Shown here: one piece after another, positions 8,230 to 15,971 of the stretch
Layout of the letters: every line of letters begins with the position of its first letter
Numbering within the stretch: the stretch's first letter is position 1
Assembly (NCBI GenBank): GCA_043744255.1
Contig: JAYTVA010000021.1
Location: forward strand, 1 to 31,419
Direction: 5' to 3'
Source: UKL13-2 sp043744255
Lineage (GTDB): Bacteria; Pseudomonadota; Gammaproteobacteria; Burkholderiales; Usitatibacteraceae
DNA length: 31,419 bases
Made by a program: the position numbers and the translations under genes
The notes under the pieces: generated by a model
What the model was told of the DNA's origin: nothing
What the model saw: the letters and a program-made list of their open reading frames with translations, nothing else
Databases searched by the model: none

Positions 8230-8697
8230 CTAAAAATGTCGCAGATTTTTCTCTCTTGCAAACGTCATATCGCTCGTCGTTTGCCGCAGACGATTGCACA
8301 AGAAGTGGCTCAGTGAGCGAAAAAATTTGTCCGACATCACCGCGTCGCTCGCGAGCAATGCCTGCATCTTGCTGTAGTCAAACTTAAACACGTGAGTGAC
8401 CTCAAGTGCTTCTGCGCTGGCGGAGCGCGGCGCATCGTCGACCAATCCCATTTCGCCAAAATGGGCGCCGGTCGCCAACGTTGCAACGTTGACAGTTTCG
8501 CCGTTACCGGTCTGTGCGTTGATCTGCACCGAGCCATCCTTGATTAGAAACATCGCGGTCGCGGCCTCGCCTGCACGAAACACCCGCGCACCAGGCGTAA
8601 CCGAGACCACTTCAGCCAGCTTGGCAAATTTCGCCCGCTCGTCTGCTGTCATATCCTTGAACAAATACACACCTTGCAGTAGGGAATCGCTAATCAC
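8230..8697 (-). CDS. Stand-alone cyclic-nucleotide-binding domain protein
   Basis: 155 residues starting at GTG 8697, chosen because AAAGGAG sits 6-7 bases upstream; the longer frame to 8811 lacks this and adds unrelated residues. The CNB/CRP-type beta-roll spans about residues 8-120. Its phosphate-binding cassette FGEMGLVDDAPRSASA (80-95) keeps the Glu82 and Arg91 that normally contact the cyclic-nucleotide ribose and phosphate. No C-terminal helix-turn-helix is present, so it is not a CRP-type transcription factor; it may be a sensor module acting on a partner. It converges on galE (13-base gap). The class III cyclase gene ~7 kb away could in principle supply its ligand; that is speculation. 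Confidence 0.82.
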   Translation of the reverse strand: MISDSLLQGVYLFKDMTADERAKFAKLAEVVSVTPGARVFRAGEAATAMFLIKDGSVQINAQTGNGETVNVATLATGAHFGEMGLVDDAPRSASAEALEVTHVFKFDYSKMQALLASDAVMSDKFFRSLSHFLCNRLRQTTSDMTFAREKNLRHF

Positions 8698-8933
8698 GAT
8701 CTTCTCCTTTCGTTTGTTGTTGGGACGTCGTGAGGCATCGACAGACACCGCGACATAACGTAATGCATCTTTGCATACTTCACGCCGCTTCGCCATGTCG
8801 GGCGCGCGCAATCAGCTGCCGCAATCGCGGTATTGACACGATAAGCAGTCGGATAAGCGTGTGTGTATTGTTTACCTCGTCGCGCGATGCGAAACACTGC
8901 AAAATAGGCGCCATTGCTTTCATTGGAGTTCGC

Positions 8934-10217
8934 ATGACCACCACTTGTACCCCAACGCCCACACACGCCAAGCCCCACGCGTCCGCGCAGGTTACCCGCG
9001 CCACCTTCGACGAAGTCATGGTGCCCAATTACGCGCCCGCCGAATTCATTCCTGTACGTGGGCAAGGCTCGCGCGTGTGGGATCAGGCAGGGCGCGAGTA
9101 CGTCGATTTCGCCGGTGGCATCGCGGTCAGCTCGGTCGGGCACGCGCACCCCAAAGTCGTGCAGGCACTCACCGAGCAAGCGCAAAAAATTTGGCATGTC
9201 TCGAACGGCCTCACCAACTTACCCGCACTGCAACTCGCGCGCACGCTGGTCGAAAAAACCTTTGCCGACCGCGTGTTCTTTTGCAACTCGGGTGCCGAGG
9301 CGAACGAGGCCGCGTTAAAACTCGCGCGCAAATGGGCGTCCGATCATTTTCCGTCGCCCGGTGCGACCCACGGCGAGACCGAGAAATTCGAAATCGTTTC
9401 CTGCCTCAATTCGTTTCATGGACGCACCTTGTTTACGGTCAGCGTCGGCGGCCAAGCCAAGTACACACAGGGATTTGGCCCCGTGCCCGCTGGCATCAAG
9501 CACATCGCGTTCAACGACATCGCCGCGTTGCGTGAGGCGGTCAGCGACAAAACTTGCTGCGTGATCGTCGAGCCGATTCAAGGCGAGGGCGGCATCACGC
9601 CCGCGAGCGCGGAATTTCTCAAAGCGATTCGCGAAGAGTGCGACGCGCATCAGGCGCTGATGATTTTTGATGAAGTGCAAAGCGGGGCAGGGCGCACTGG
9701 TGCGCTGTATGCGTACATGAATTGCGGCGTCGTGCCGGACATTCTCACCACGGCCAAGGGTATTGGTGGTGGATTTCCGATTGGTGCGATGCTCACCACC
9801 AACGCCATCGCCGCCACGTTCGCGGTCGGCTCGCACGGCACCACCTACGGCGGCAATCCGCTCGCCTGCGCAGTCGGCAATGCGGTGCTGGACATCATCA
9901 CCTCTGCTGAAGTGGTGGCCAATGTGCCGCAGCGCTCAGCGCAATTGTTCGCGGGATTGAATGCATTAGCCGCCAAGCACGGCGTGTTCAAACAAGTGCG
10001 CGGTCGAGGGCTCTTGATTGGCTGCGAACTCAATCCGAAATGGGAAGGCCGTGGCAAAGACTTCGTGAAAGCTTGCGAGCAACAGGGCTTGTTGCTCTTG
10101 ATCGCAGGGCCCAACGTGATTCGTATCGCGCCCTCACTCTTGATTACGAAAGCCGATGTAGAGCAGGGTCTGCAACGATTCGACGCCGCCGTCACGGCCG
10201 TACTCGCCGCTGGATGA
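8934..10217 (+). CDS. astC: Succinylornithine transaminase (AstC/ArgD-like)
   Basis: 427 residues; PLP-dependent class III aminotransferase. It transfers the amino group of N2-succinylornithine to 2-oxoglutarate, the third step of the arginine succinyltransferase pathway. The N-terminal phrase MVPNYAPAEFIPVRGQGSRVWDQ.G.EYVDFAGGIAV closely resembles AstC/AruC. Other signs are FCNSGAEANEAALKLAR (cofactor phosphate binding), IFDEVQSGAGRTG (Asp contacting the pyridine ring) and TTAKGIGGGFPIGAM with the Schiff-base Lys275. ATG 8934 is preceded by TGGAG; the longer upstream frame is non-homologous. It may also act in arginine biosynthesis, as AstC/ArgD enzymes overlap in specificity. It is the first gene of the ast operon, 10 bases before aruF. 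Confidence 0.9.
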   Translation: MTTTCTPTPTHAKPHASAQVTRATFDEVMVPNYAPAEFIPVRGQGSRVWDQAGREYVDFAGGIAVSSVGHAHPKVVQALTEQAQKIWHVSNGLTNLPALQLARTLVEKTFADRVFFCNSGAEANEAALKLARKWASDHFPSPGATHGETEKFEIVSCLNSFHGRTLFTVSVGGQAKYTQGFGPVPAGIKHIAFNDIAALREAVSDKTCCVIVEPIQGEGGITPASAEFLKAIREECDAHQALMIFDEVQSGAGRTGALYAYMNCGVVPDILTTAKGIGGGFPIGAMLTTNAIAATFAVGSHGTTYGGNPLACAVGNAVLDIITSAEVVANVPQRSAQLFAGLNALAAKHGVFKQVRGRGLLIGCELNPKWEGRGKDFVKACEQQGLLLLIAGPNVIRIAPSLLITKADVEQGLQRFDAAVTAVLAAG

Positions 10218-10227
10218 CGGCATCGCG

Positions 10228-11256
10228 ATGTTCATCCTCCGCCCTGCGACTGCGTTGGACTTGCCCGCCATCGAGGCGATGGCGGCGGGTGCAGTGGGTG
10301 CAGTTGGTGCAGTGGGTGTTGGGGCGTTACCAACAGACCGTGAATCGTTGCGCGAAAAAATTGAGTGCTCGCAGCGATCGTTCGCACGCGAGGCCGTGAC
10401 GAATGGCGATGAAGACTATTTCTTTGTTCTCGAAAACGCCAAAACCCTAGCATTGGCGGGCACTTCCGGCATTTTGGCGAACGCAGGTTTGCGCGATCCG
10501 TTCTATAGCTACCGCAACGAAATCATCATTCACGCCTCGCAAGAGCTGCAAGTCCGCAACAAAATTCACGCGCTCAATCTCTGCCACGATCTGACGGGAT
10601 CGTCGCTGTTGACGAGCTTCACGGTCGCAGCAAACCTGCATGACACCATCTGGCCGCAACTGCTGTCACGCGCGCGGTTGTTGTTCATTGCGGCTCACCC
10701 CACGCGCTTCGCCAATCGGCTTGCCGCCGAGAATCCCGGATGGTGCGACGACAGTGGTCATGCGCCTTTTTGGGACGCAGTTGGCAGACGTTTTTTCGGC
10801 ATGGACTATCGCGCTGCCGAGCAACTCTCTGGTGGTCGCAGCCGGACTTTTATCGCCGAGCTGATGCCGCAATATCCCATCTATGTGCCGCTGTTACCCG
10901 CTGCGGCAAAGCAGGCCATCGGCAAGGTTCATGCTGGGGCATTGCTGCCGCACGCCATCCAAATCGACGAGGGCTTTGAGGAAGGCACCTACATTGATAT
11001 TTTTCACGGCGGATCAACGACGACAGCGCGCACTTCATCGCTTCGCAGCGTGCGTGAATCGCGCTCGTTGCGGGTGCGACTGCTTGGTGCGCATGGCGCG
11101 AAGTCGTCCTATCTCATCGCCAATGCCAACACCGAAGCTTTTCGCGCGACGATTACCGATGCGCGGGAGGAAGACGGCGAGTTGCTGCTCAGTCAATCCG
11201 CAGCAGATGCAATCAATGTGTCGCTGGGCGATTGGGTGCGGGCGGTGGCGCGATGA
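10228..11256 (+). CDS. aruF: Arginine N-succinyltransferase, alpha-type subunit
   Basis: 342 residues, AstA family, GNAT-related fold. It transfers succinyl from succinyl-CoA to the alpha-amino group of arginine, the first step of the pathway. It opens with FILRPATALDLPAIEAMA and contains SYRNEIIIHASQEL, GRRFFGMDYRAAEQLSG and FIAELMPQYPIYVPLLP, all family signatures. As in Pseudomonas AruF/AruG, two homologous subunits are encoded in tandem; its stop overlaps the next start (ATGA). Anomaly: around residues 20-32 the usual GxGLTSLP-like loop reads GAVGAVGAVGVGALP, created by a 9-bp tandem repeat, and the TS of that motif is missing. Assignment as alpha rather than beta subunit rests on gene order. 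Confidence 0.87.
   Translation: MFILRPATALDLPAIEAMAAGAVGAVGAVGVGALPTDRESLREKIECSQRSFAREAVTNGDEDYFFVLENAKTLALAGTSGILANAGLRDPFYSYRNEIIIHASQELQVRNKIHALNLCHDLTGSSLLTSFTVAANLHDTIWPQLLSRARLLFIAAHPTRFANRLAAENPGWCDDSGHAPFWDAVGRRFFGMDYRAAEQLSGGRSRTFIAELMPQYPIYVPLLPAAAKQAIGKVHAGALLPHAIQIDEGFEEGTYIDIFHGGSTTTARTSSLRSVRESRSLRVRLLGAHGAKSSYLIANANTEAFRATITDAREEDGELLLSQSAADAINVSLGDWVRAVAR
10288..10314 (+). repeat. Three-copy 9-bp tandem repeat inside aruF
   Basis: GGTGCAGTG, GGTGCAGTT and GGTGCAGTG follow each other, with a degenerate fourth copy GGTGTTGGG (10315-10323). Each unit encodes Gly-Ala-Val, so copy-number change would lengthen or shorten the protein without a frameshift. Confidence 0.9.
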
Positions 11257-12338
11257 TGATCGTTCGCCCCATCGCGGCCACCGATGTTGATGCGCTATTT
11301 CTGCTCGCCAGCAAGGCCGGCGTCGGCCTGACCAGCCTGCCCGCCGACCGCGCGTTATTGCAGCGCCGCGTGGACGTTTCGCTCGCCAGCTTCGCGGGCG
11401 GCCAAGACCGCGCCGATGAAATGTTTGTGTTTGTATTGGAAGACACCGCGTGCCAACGGGTGGTTGGCACCTGTGCAATTGCGACTGCGGTTGGGCTGCG
11501 GCAACCGTGGTATGGATATCGCGTGGGACAAGTCGTGCATGCTTCTCAGGCGCTCGGCGTGTTCACACAGATGCCGACGCTGTTTCTGTCCAACGACCAC
11601 ACGGGGCACAGCGAATTGTGTTCGCTCCTACTCGATCCAGCGTATCGGCATAGCAAAAATGGCAGCCTACTTTCGAAGTCGCGCTTTTTGTTTTTGGCGC
11701 AATACCGTGCGCGTTTCAGCGACAAAATCATCGCCGAGATGCGCGGCGTTTCGGATGCCGACGGCCGCTCGCCATTTTGGGAAAGTCTTGGCCGCCACTT
11801 TTTTTCCATGGAATTTTCGCGCGCCAACTATTTGAGAGGCATCGCGCAAAAATCATTTGTTGCCGAGCTGATGCCCAAGCATCCGCTCTACAGCGGGTTT
11901 CTCACGCCGGAAGCCGAAGCGGTGATCGGCAAGACCCACGATCTCACCGCGCCTGCGCGCGCGATGCTGGAGGACGAAGGCTTTCGCTTCGAGGGCCACG
12001 TCGATATTTTCGACGCGGGGCCGACGGTGGAATGCGATGTGGACGACATCGACGCAGTGGCAGCGAGTAGAGTGTTCAAGGTGCGGGTTGCTGACGGCGA
12101 CATTGGCGACGCGGGCATCGTCTACCTCGTGGCGGGCGTTCCCACTACAAGCGAGTTGAGTAAATTTCGCGTGGCAACAATGCGCGCGCGTGCGGAAGGG
12201 GAGACCATTGTTTTGTCGCCAGAGGAAGCGCGCGGTTTTGCCGCAACCGTACGCGCGGTGCCGCTGTCGGTGCGTGATCGCCATCCGCCGCCGTTAAGCG
12301 ACATTCGAAAAACCCTTCAAACGCCGCGCCAATCATAG
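11253..12338 (+). CDS. aruG: Arginine N-succinyltransferase, beta-type subunit
   Basis: 361 residues, AstA family and paralogue of the preceding gene. The N-terminus MMIVRPIAATDVDALFLLASKAGVGLTSLP keeps the canonical GVGLTSLP loop that is altered in its partner. Further matches are YGYRVGQVVHASQALGV, FLSNDHTGHSELCSLLLDP, SLGRHFFSMEFSRANYL and FVAELMPKHPLYSGFL. It would pair with the alpha subunit in a heteromeric enzyme. ATG 11253 overlaps the upstream stop by the four bases ATGA, a typical sign of translational coupling; the 11232 TTG start is less likely. The C-terminal ~20 residues are proline/arginine-rich and poorly conserved. Confidence 0.9.
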   Translation: MMIVRPIAATDVDALFLLASKAGVGLTSLPADRALLQRRVDVSLASFAGGQDRADEMFVFVLEDTACQRVVGTCAIATAVGLRQPWYGYRVGQVVHASQALGVFTQMPTLFLSNDHTGHSELCSLLLDPAYRHSKNGSLLSKSRFLFLAQYRARFSDKIIAEMRGVSDADGRSPFWESLGRHFFSMEFSRANYLRGIAQKSFVAELMPKHPLYSGFLTPEAEAVIGKTHDLTAPARAMLEDEGFRFEGHVDIFDAGPTVECDVDDIDAVAASRVFKVRVADGDIGDAGIVYLVAGVPTTSELSKFRVATMRARAEGETIVLSPEEARGFAATVRAVPLSVRDRHPPPLSDIRKTLQTPRQS

Positions 12339-12349
12339 ACTTTCACAAT

Positions 12350-13825
12350 ATGTCTAATCTCTACATCGCCGGAAAGTGGCAACCAGGGCAGGGTGCTGCA
12401 TTCGCCTCACTTAACCCAGTTAGCCAACAAATTATCTGGCGCGGCAACGCGGCCAACGCGGCTGACATCGATCTCGCCGCGCAGTCTGCGCGCGCCGCAT
12501 TCCCGAGCTGGGCAGAGATCGGATTCGATTCACGCGAAGCCATCGTCAGAAAATTCGCGCAGGCACTGAACGCAAACAAACAACAACTCGCGCACACAAT
12601 TGGCCGCGAGACTGGCAAACCGCTATGGGAAGCAGGTACCGAAGTCGCCAGCATGATCGGCAAGATCGACATTGCCGTGCGCGCCTATCTTGAGCGGACC
12701 GGCACGACATCGTTGCTGCAACCAGACGGCACCGCCGTGTTGCGCCATCGCCCGCATGGCGTGGTGGCGGTGTTCGGACCATACAATTTTCCGGGTCATC
12801 TGCCGAACGGTCACATCGTGCCGGCGCTGCTGGCGGGCAACACCGTGATTTTCAAACCGAGTGAGCTGGCACCGGCAAGTGCGGAAGCAACGGTGCGAAT
12901 GTGGCATGAGGCAGGGCTACCTGCGGGCGTGCTCAATCTCGTGCACGGCGCGCGCGAGACCGGCATCGCGCTTGCCTCGCATCGTGCGCTTGATGGCATA
13001 TTTTTTACCGGGAGTGGGGCCACCGGAGCCGCCATCCATCAACAGTTCGCCGGCCAGCCCGGAAAAATTCTCGCGCTCGAAATGGGTGGCAACAACGCGC
13101 TCATTGTTGGTGAAGTCGCGAACATTGACGCCACGGTGCATCACATCGTGCAATCGGCATTTCTCTCGGCGGGTCAGCGTTGCACCTGTGCGCGGCGCTT
13201 GCTGATTGCCGCAAACGCCAATGGGGACGGGCTTCTCCGGCGATTGGTCGAGGTCGCAGGGCGGTTAAAAATCGGTGCATTTGATGACGAGCCGCCGCCG
13301 TTTATGGGTGCGGTCATCAACATCGCCGCTGCCGAAAAGCTACTGCACGCGCAAGCCGCGTTGTTGCAACGTGGCGCGAGTGTGCTGCTCGAAATGAAAT
13401 TGCAACGGCCAAATACGGCGCTACTTTCCGCAGGCATCATCGACGTGACCGATGCACGCGATGTGCCCGACGAAGAGCACTTCGGCCCGTTGCTGCAAGT
13501 GATTCGCTATGCAAGCTTCGATGATGCGATTGTGATCGCCAACCAAACCCGCTACGGCCTCGCGGCAGGATTGTTGTCGGATGACAAATCGCAATACGAG
13601 CGGTTCCATCGCGACATCCGCGCCGGTGTCGTCAACTGGAACCGGCCGCTCACCGGCGCGTCGAGTGGCGCGCCGTTCGGTGGGATCGGGGCAAGCGGCA
13701 ATCATCGCGCCAGCGCGTATTACGCTGCCGACTACTGCAGCTATCCGCAAGCCTCACTCGAAAGCGACACCATCGTGCTGCCAGAAAAACTGAGCCCCGG
13801 AATTGATCTCGGGGTGAGCCGATGA
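12350..13825 (+). CDS. astD: Succinylglutamate-semialdehyde dehydrogenase
   Basis: 491 residues, NAD-dependent aldehyde dehydrogenase. It oxidises N-succinylglutamate 5-semialdehyde to N-succinylglutamate, step four of the pathway. The start NLYIAGKWQPGQGAAFASLNP, the phrase GVVAVFGPYNFPGHLPNGHIVPALLAGN and FTGSGATG (NAD binding) match AstD. Catalytic Glu244 lies in LEMGGNN and the nucleophile Cys278 in SAGQRCTCARR. NWNRPLTGASSGAPFGGIGASGNHRASAYYAADYCSYP near the end is also typical of AstD. It follows aruG by 11 bases, and its stop overlaps the astB start (ATGA). Full length, no defect seen. Confidence 0.93.
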   Translation: MSNLYIAGKWQPGQGAAFASLNPVSQQIIWRGNAANAADIDLAAQSARAAFPSWAEIGFDSREAIVRKFAQALNANKQQLAHTIGRETGKPLWEAGTEVASMIGKIDIAVRAYLERTGTTSLLQPDGTAVLRHRPHGVVAVFGPYNFPGHLPNGHIVPALLAGNTVIFKPSELAPASAEATVRMWHEAGLPAGVLNLVHGARETGIALASHRALDGIFFTGSGATGAAIHQQFAGQPGKILALEMGGNNALIVGEVANIDATVHHIVQSAFLSAGQRCTCARRLLIAANANGDGLLRRLVEVAGRLKIGAFDDEPPPFMGAVINIAAAEKLLHAQAALLQRGASVLLEMKLQRPNTALLSAGIIDVTDARDVPDEEHFGPLLQVIRYASFDDAIVIANQTRYGLAAGLLSDDKSQYERFHRDIRAGVVNWNRPLTGASSGAPFGGIGASGNHRASAYYAADYCSYPQASLESDTIVLPEKLSPGIDLGVSR

Positions 13826-15156
13826 GCGCACGCGAATTCAACTTCGACGGTCTCGTCGGCCCAACGCATAACTACAGCGGCCTCTCGCTGGGCAACCTCG
13901 CATCGAAAAAACACCAAGGTGCCCTCGCCAATCCAAGACTCGCCGCGCTGCAAGGTTTAGCGAAGATGAAGGCCTTGCATGATCGCGGCTTTCGGCAAGG
14001 CGTGTTGCCCCCGCACGAGCGCCCATGGGTGGCCACGTTACGTGCGCTGGGTTTTTCAGGCAGCGATGCGGAAGTGATTCGCGCAGCGGCGACATCCGCG
14101 CCGATGCTACTGAGTGGTGTGGCGTCCGCGTCAGCGATGTGGGCGGCCAACGCGGCGACCGTGAGCCCGAGTGCCGATACGGCTGACGGCCGAGTTCACT
14201 TTACGGCTGCCAATCTTAACAACCGCTTTCACCGATCCATCGAGCACCCGACGACCTCGCGAATCTTCGCTGCGATGTTTCCCGATGCTCGACATTTCGC
14301 GCATCACCTTGCCGTGCCGGCGTGCCCGCAACTCGGCGATGAGGGTGCCGCCAATCACACCCGCTTCTGCTCGCGCTACGGGGTTGCCGGCGTAGAACTC
14401 TTTGTTTACGGTGCCAGCGGCTTTGACGCGCGGGTCGCCGCGCCAAAAAAATTCCCCGCACGACAAACGCTGGAAGCCTCGCAGGCAGTCGCACGCATGC
14501 ACGGCCTCAACCCGGCGCGAACCGTGTTTGCGCAACAACATCCAGACGCGATTGACGCGGGCGTTTTTCACAACGACGTCATCGCGGTCGGCAACGGCAA
14601 TGTGTTGTTCTGTCACCAAAACGCGTTCGTTGACCAGCAACGAATTTATGCAGAAGTGCGCCAAAAATTCGGCGCAGAATTTCATATCATTGAAGTCCCC
14701 GAGGCCGCTGTCAGTCTGGCTGATGCGGTCACATCCTACCTCTTCAATAGCCAGCTTCTGACCCGCGCCGACGGCAAAATGCTACTCGTCATCCCCGACG
14801 AGTGCCGCGCCAATGCTGGTGTTTGGGGCTATTTGCAAGACTTGCTGACACGCGCAACACCAATTCAAGAGCTACTCACGTTCGACCTGCGCGAGAGCAT
14901 GCAAAACGGTGGCGGCCCCGCGTGCTTGCGCTTGCGGGTCGAGCTAACTGACAGCGAGGCTGCGGCGGTCAACCCAGCGGTGTTGATAACAGACGCACTG
15001 TTGGATCAACTCACCGCGTGGGTAAACAAACACTACCGCGACCGTCTCACCGCCGATGACCTAGCCGACCCGACCTTGCTCGATGAATCGCGCGCGGCGC
15101 TTGATGCCTTGTCGCGAGTACTCGGCCTCGGCAGCGTCTATCCGTTTCAGCGCTAA
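13822..15156 (+). CDS. astB: N-succinylarginine dihydrolase
   Basis: 444 residues, the normal length for AstB. It converts N2-succinylarginine to N2-succinylornithine, CO2 and two ammonia, step two of the pathway. It begins REFNFDGLVGPTHNYSGLSLGNLAS. The amidinotransferase-superfamily triad is visible: Glu174 in GDEGAANHTR, His250 in FHNDVIAVGNG and Cys368 in NGGGPACLRLRV, at positions almost identical to those described for the E. coli enzyme (Glu174, His248, Cys365). ATG 13822 overlaps the astD stop. Last pathway gene in this operon; the final enzyme, AstE, is not encoded in the window. Confidence 0.95.
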   Translation: MSAREFNFDGLVGPTHNYSGLSLGNLASKKHQGALANPRLAALQGLAKMKALHDRGFRQGVLPPHERPWVATLRALGFSGSDAEVIRAAATSAPMLLSGVASASAMWAANAATVSPSADTADGRVHFTAANLNNRFHRSIEHPTTSRIFAAMFPDARHFAHHLAVPACPQLGDEGAANHTRFCSRYGVAGVELFVYGASGFDARVAAPKKFPARQTLEASQAVARMHGLNPARTVFAQQHPDAIDAGVFHNDVIAVGNGNVLFCHQNAFVDQQRIYAEVRQKFGAEFHIIEVPEAAVSLADAVTSYLFNSQLLTRADGKMLLVIPDECRANAGVWGYLQDLLTRATPIQELLTFDLRESMQNGGGPACLRLRVELTDSEAAAVNPAVLITDALLDQLTAWVNKHYRDRLTADDLADPTLLDESRAALDALSRVLGLGSVYPFQR

Positions 15157-15204
15157 TTTGCGTCCACCATTTACGATTCTCCACACAGAAAAATCGAACA
15201 CCAC

Positions 15205-15570
15205 ATGAAAACCCACGCCACCATCCTCTTCTGCCACGGCTCCGCTGACCCCGAATGGTCACGTCCTTTTTTCGCGCTGCAAGACATCATCGCCGCGAAG
15301 TCACCTGACCCCGTCGCGATTGCGTACCTCGCGCCCGCCAAGCCGACCTTCGCCGAGGTTGCTGCGCAACTTGCCGAAGCAGGTGCAAAAGAAGTCACCG
15401 TCGCGCCCGTCTTCCTCGCACGCGGTAGCCACGTCAAACAAGACCTTCCCGCATTGGTCGCCGCCGCCACCGTTGCGCATGGCATCGCGTTTACGGTGCT
15501 GCCGACGATTGGTGAGGTGGAGCCGCTGTTGAATGGCATTGCTGATTGGATATTGCGGTCGGCGGACTAG
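15205..15570 (+). CDS. Small CbiX/SirB-family (sirohydrochlorin chelatase-like) protein
   Basis: 121 residues, the size of single-domain CbiX-short/SirB proteins. ILFCHGSADPEW (His10) and PVFLARGSHVKQDLP (second His) supply the two histidines that bind metal in the chelatase fold. Known members insert cobalt, iron or nickel into tetrapyrroles, but many homologues outside cobalamin or siroheme clusters have no proven substrate, and no tetrapyrrole gene is near. It lies 48 bases after astB on the same strand and could be read through from the ast operon. No strong ribosome site is visible. Confidence 0.8.
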   Translation: MKTHATILFCHGSADPEWSRPFFALQDIIAAKSPDPVAIAYLAPAKPTFAEVAAQLAEAGAKEVTVAPVFLARGSHVKQDLPALVAAATVAHGIAFTVLPTIGEVEPLLNGIADWILRSAD

Positions 15571-15971
15571 CGTGGGTGAGTTGGTGGCGACTGGATCTCC
15601 ATCACGTCGGGAATCCAGCAATAGAGATCACCCCCATTGCCGTGCAAAAAGCACCGCCCCATCGTCCCAGATTCGCACCTCGCCTAACCCGTCTACCTTG
15701 AACCGATGATAGATTGCCACTTGGGTTCGATTGACGAAAAAAGACGCTTGCCCAAAAAACAGAAACGCGAGAATGGCCGCGCTGCGGTGGCGCGCCGAGA
15801 CATGGGCTTTTGGCGGGCAAAGTAAAATAGGCTAAATAAGCTCTCTATGTCTGTGATCCTGCGTGAAATGACCGCGTTTGTTTTTCTGCGCCAACGTCAT
15901 CTGCGTGTTTGGTACGCCTAGCTTCGCCAAATCGTCGTTCTGCACCCGCCAACTTTTACTGACCATACCCG
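15571..15971. other. Gap between the CbiX-like gene and the TPR-cyclase gene
   Basis: 401 bases. The left half is the hydrolase remnant. The right half (about 15800-15971) is AT-richer (for example GTAAAATAGGCTAAATAAG near 15820-15838) and presumably holds the cyclase promoter, but no clear -35/-10 pair or ribosome site could be assigned. Confidence 0.4.
15597..15790 (-). pseudogene. Decayed N-terminal fragment of an alpha/beta-hydrolase, paralogue of the gene at 17972-18781
   Basis: Minus-strand translation gives AAILAFLFFGQASFFVNRTQ, then VDGLGEVRI, DDGAVLFARQ, and in a shifted frame GNGGDLYCWIPDVME. These align in order with residues ~21-96 of the intact hydrolase (AAILAFLFFAQESLIFQPTR, VAGLDEVQI, VDGAVLYARH, GNAGNLDSWIPSIDF). 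About 47 bases of the paralogue are missing exactly between two copies of GCACGGCA, which shifts the frame. The catalytic part is absent, and similarity stops before the end of the CbiX-like gene. No function is expected. Confidence 0.82.

Noticed and set aside
8833..8869. TTGACA as a promoter for astC
   Set aside because: The -35 is perfect, but no acceptable -10 lies at 16-18 bases; not called.
8694..9197. 167-residue minus-strand frame opposite the astC start
   Set aside because: It covers the conserved 5' end of astC antisense and conflicts with the GTG start and ribosome site of the CNB-domain gene.
15602..15820. 72-residue minus-strand frame as a small gene
   Set aside because: It is an out-of-frame reading through the hydrolase remnant, whose other frames align with the intact paralogue.
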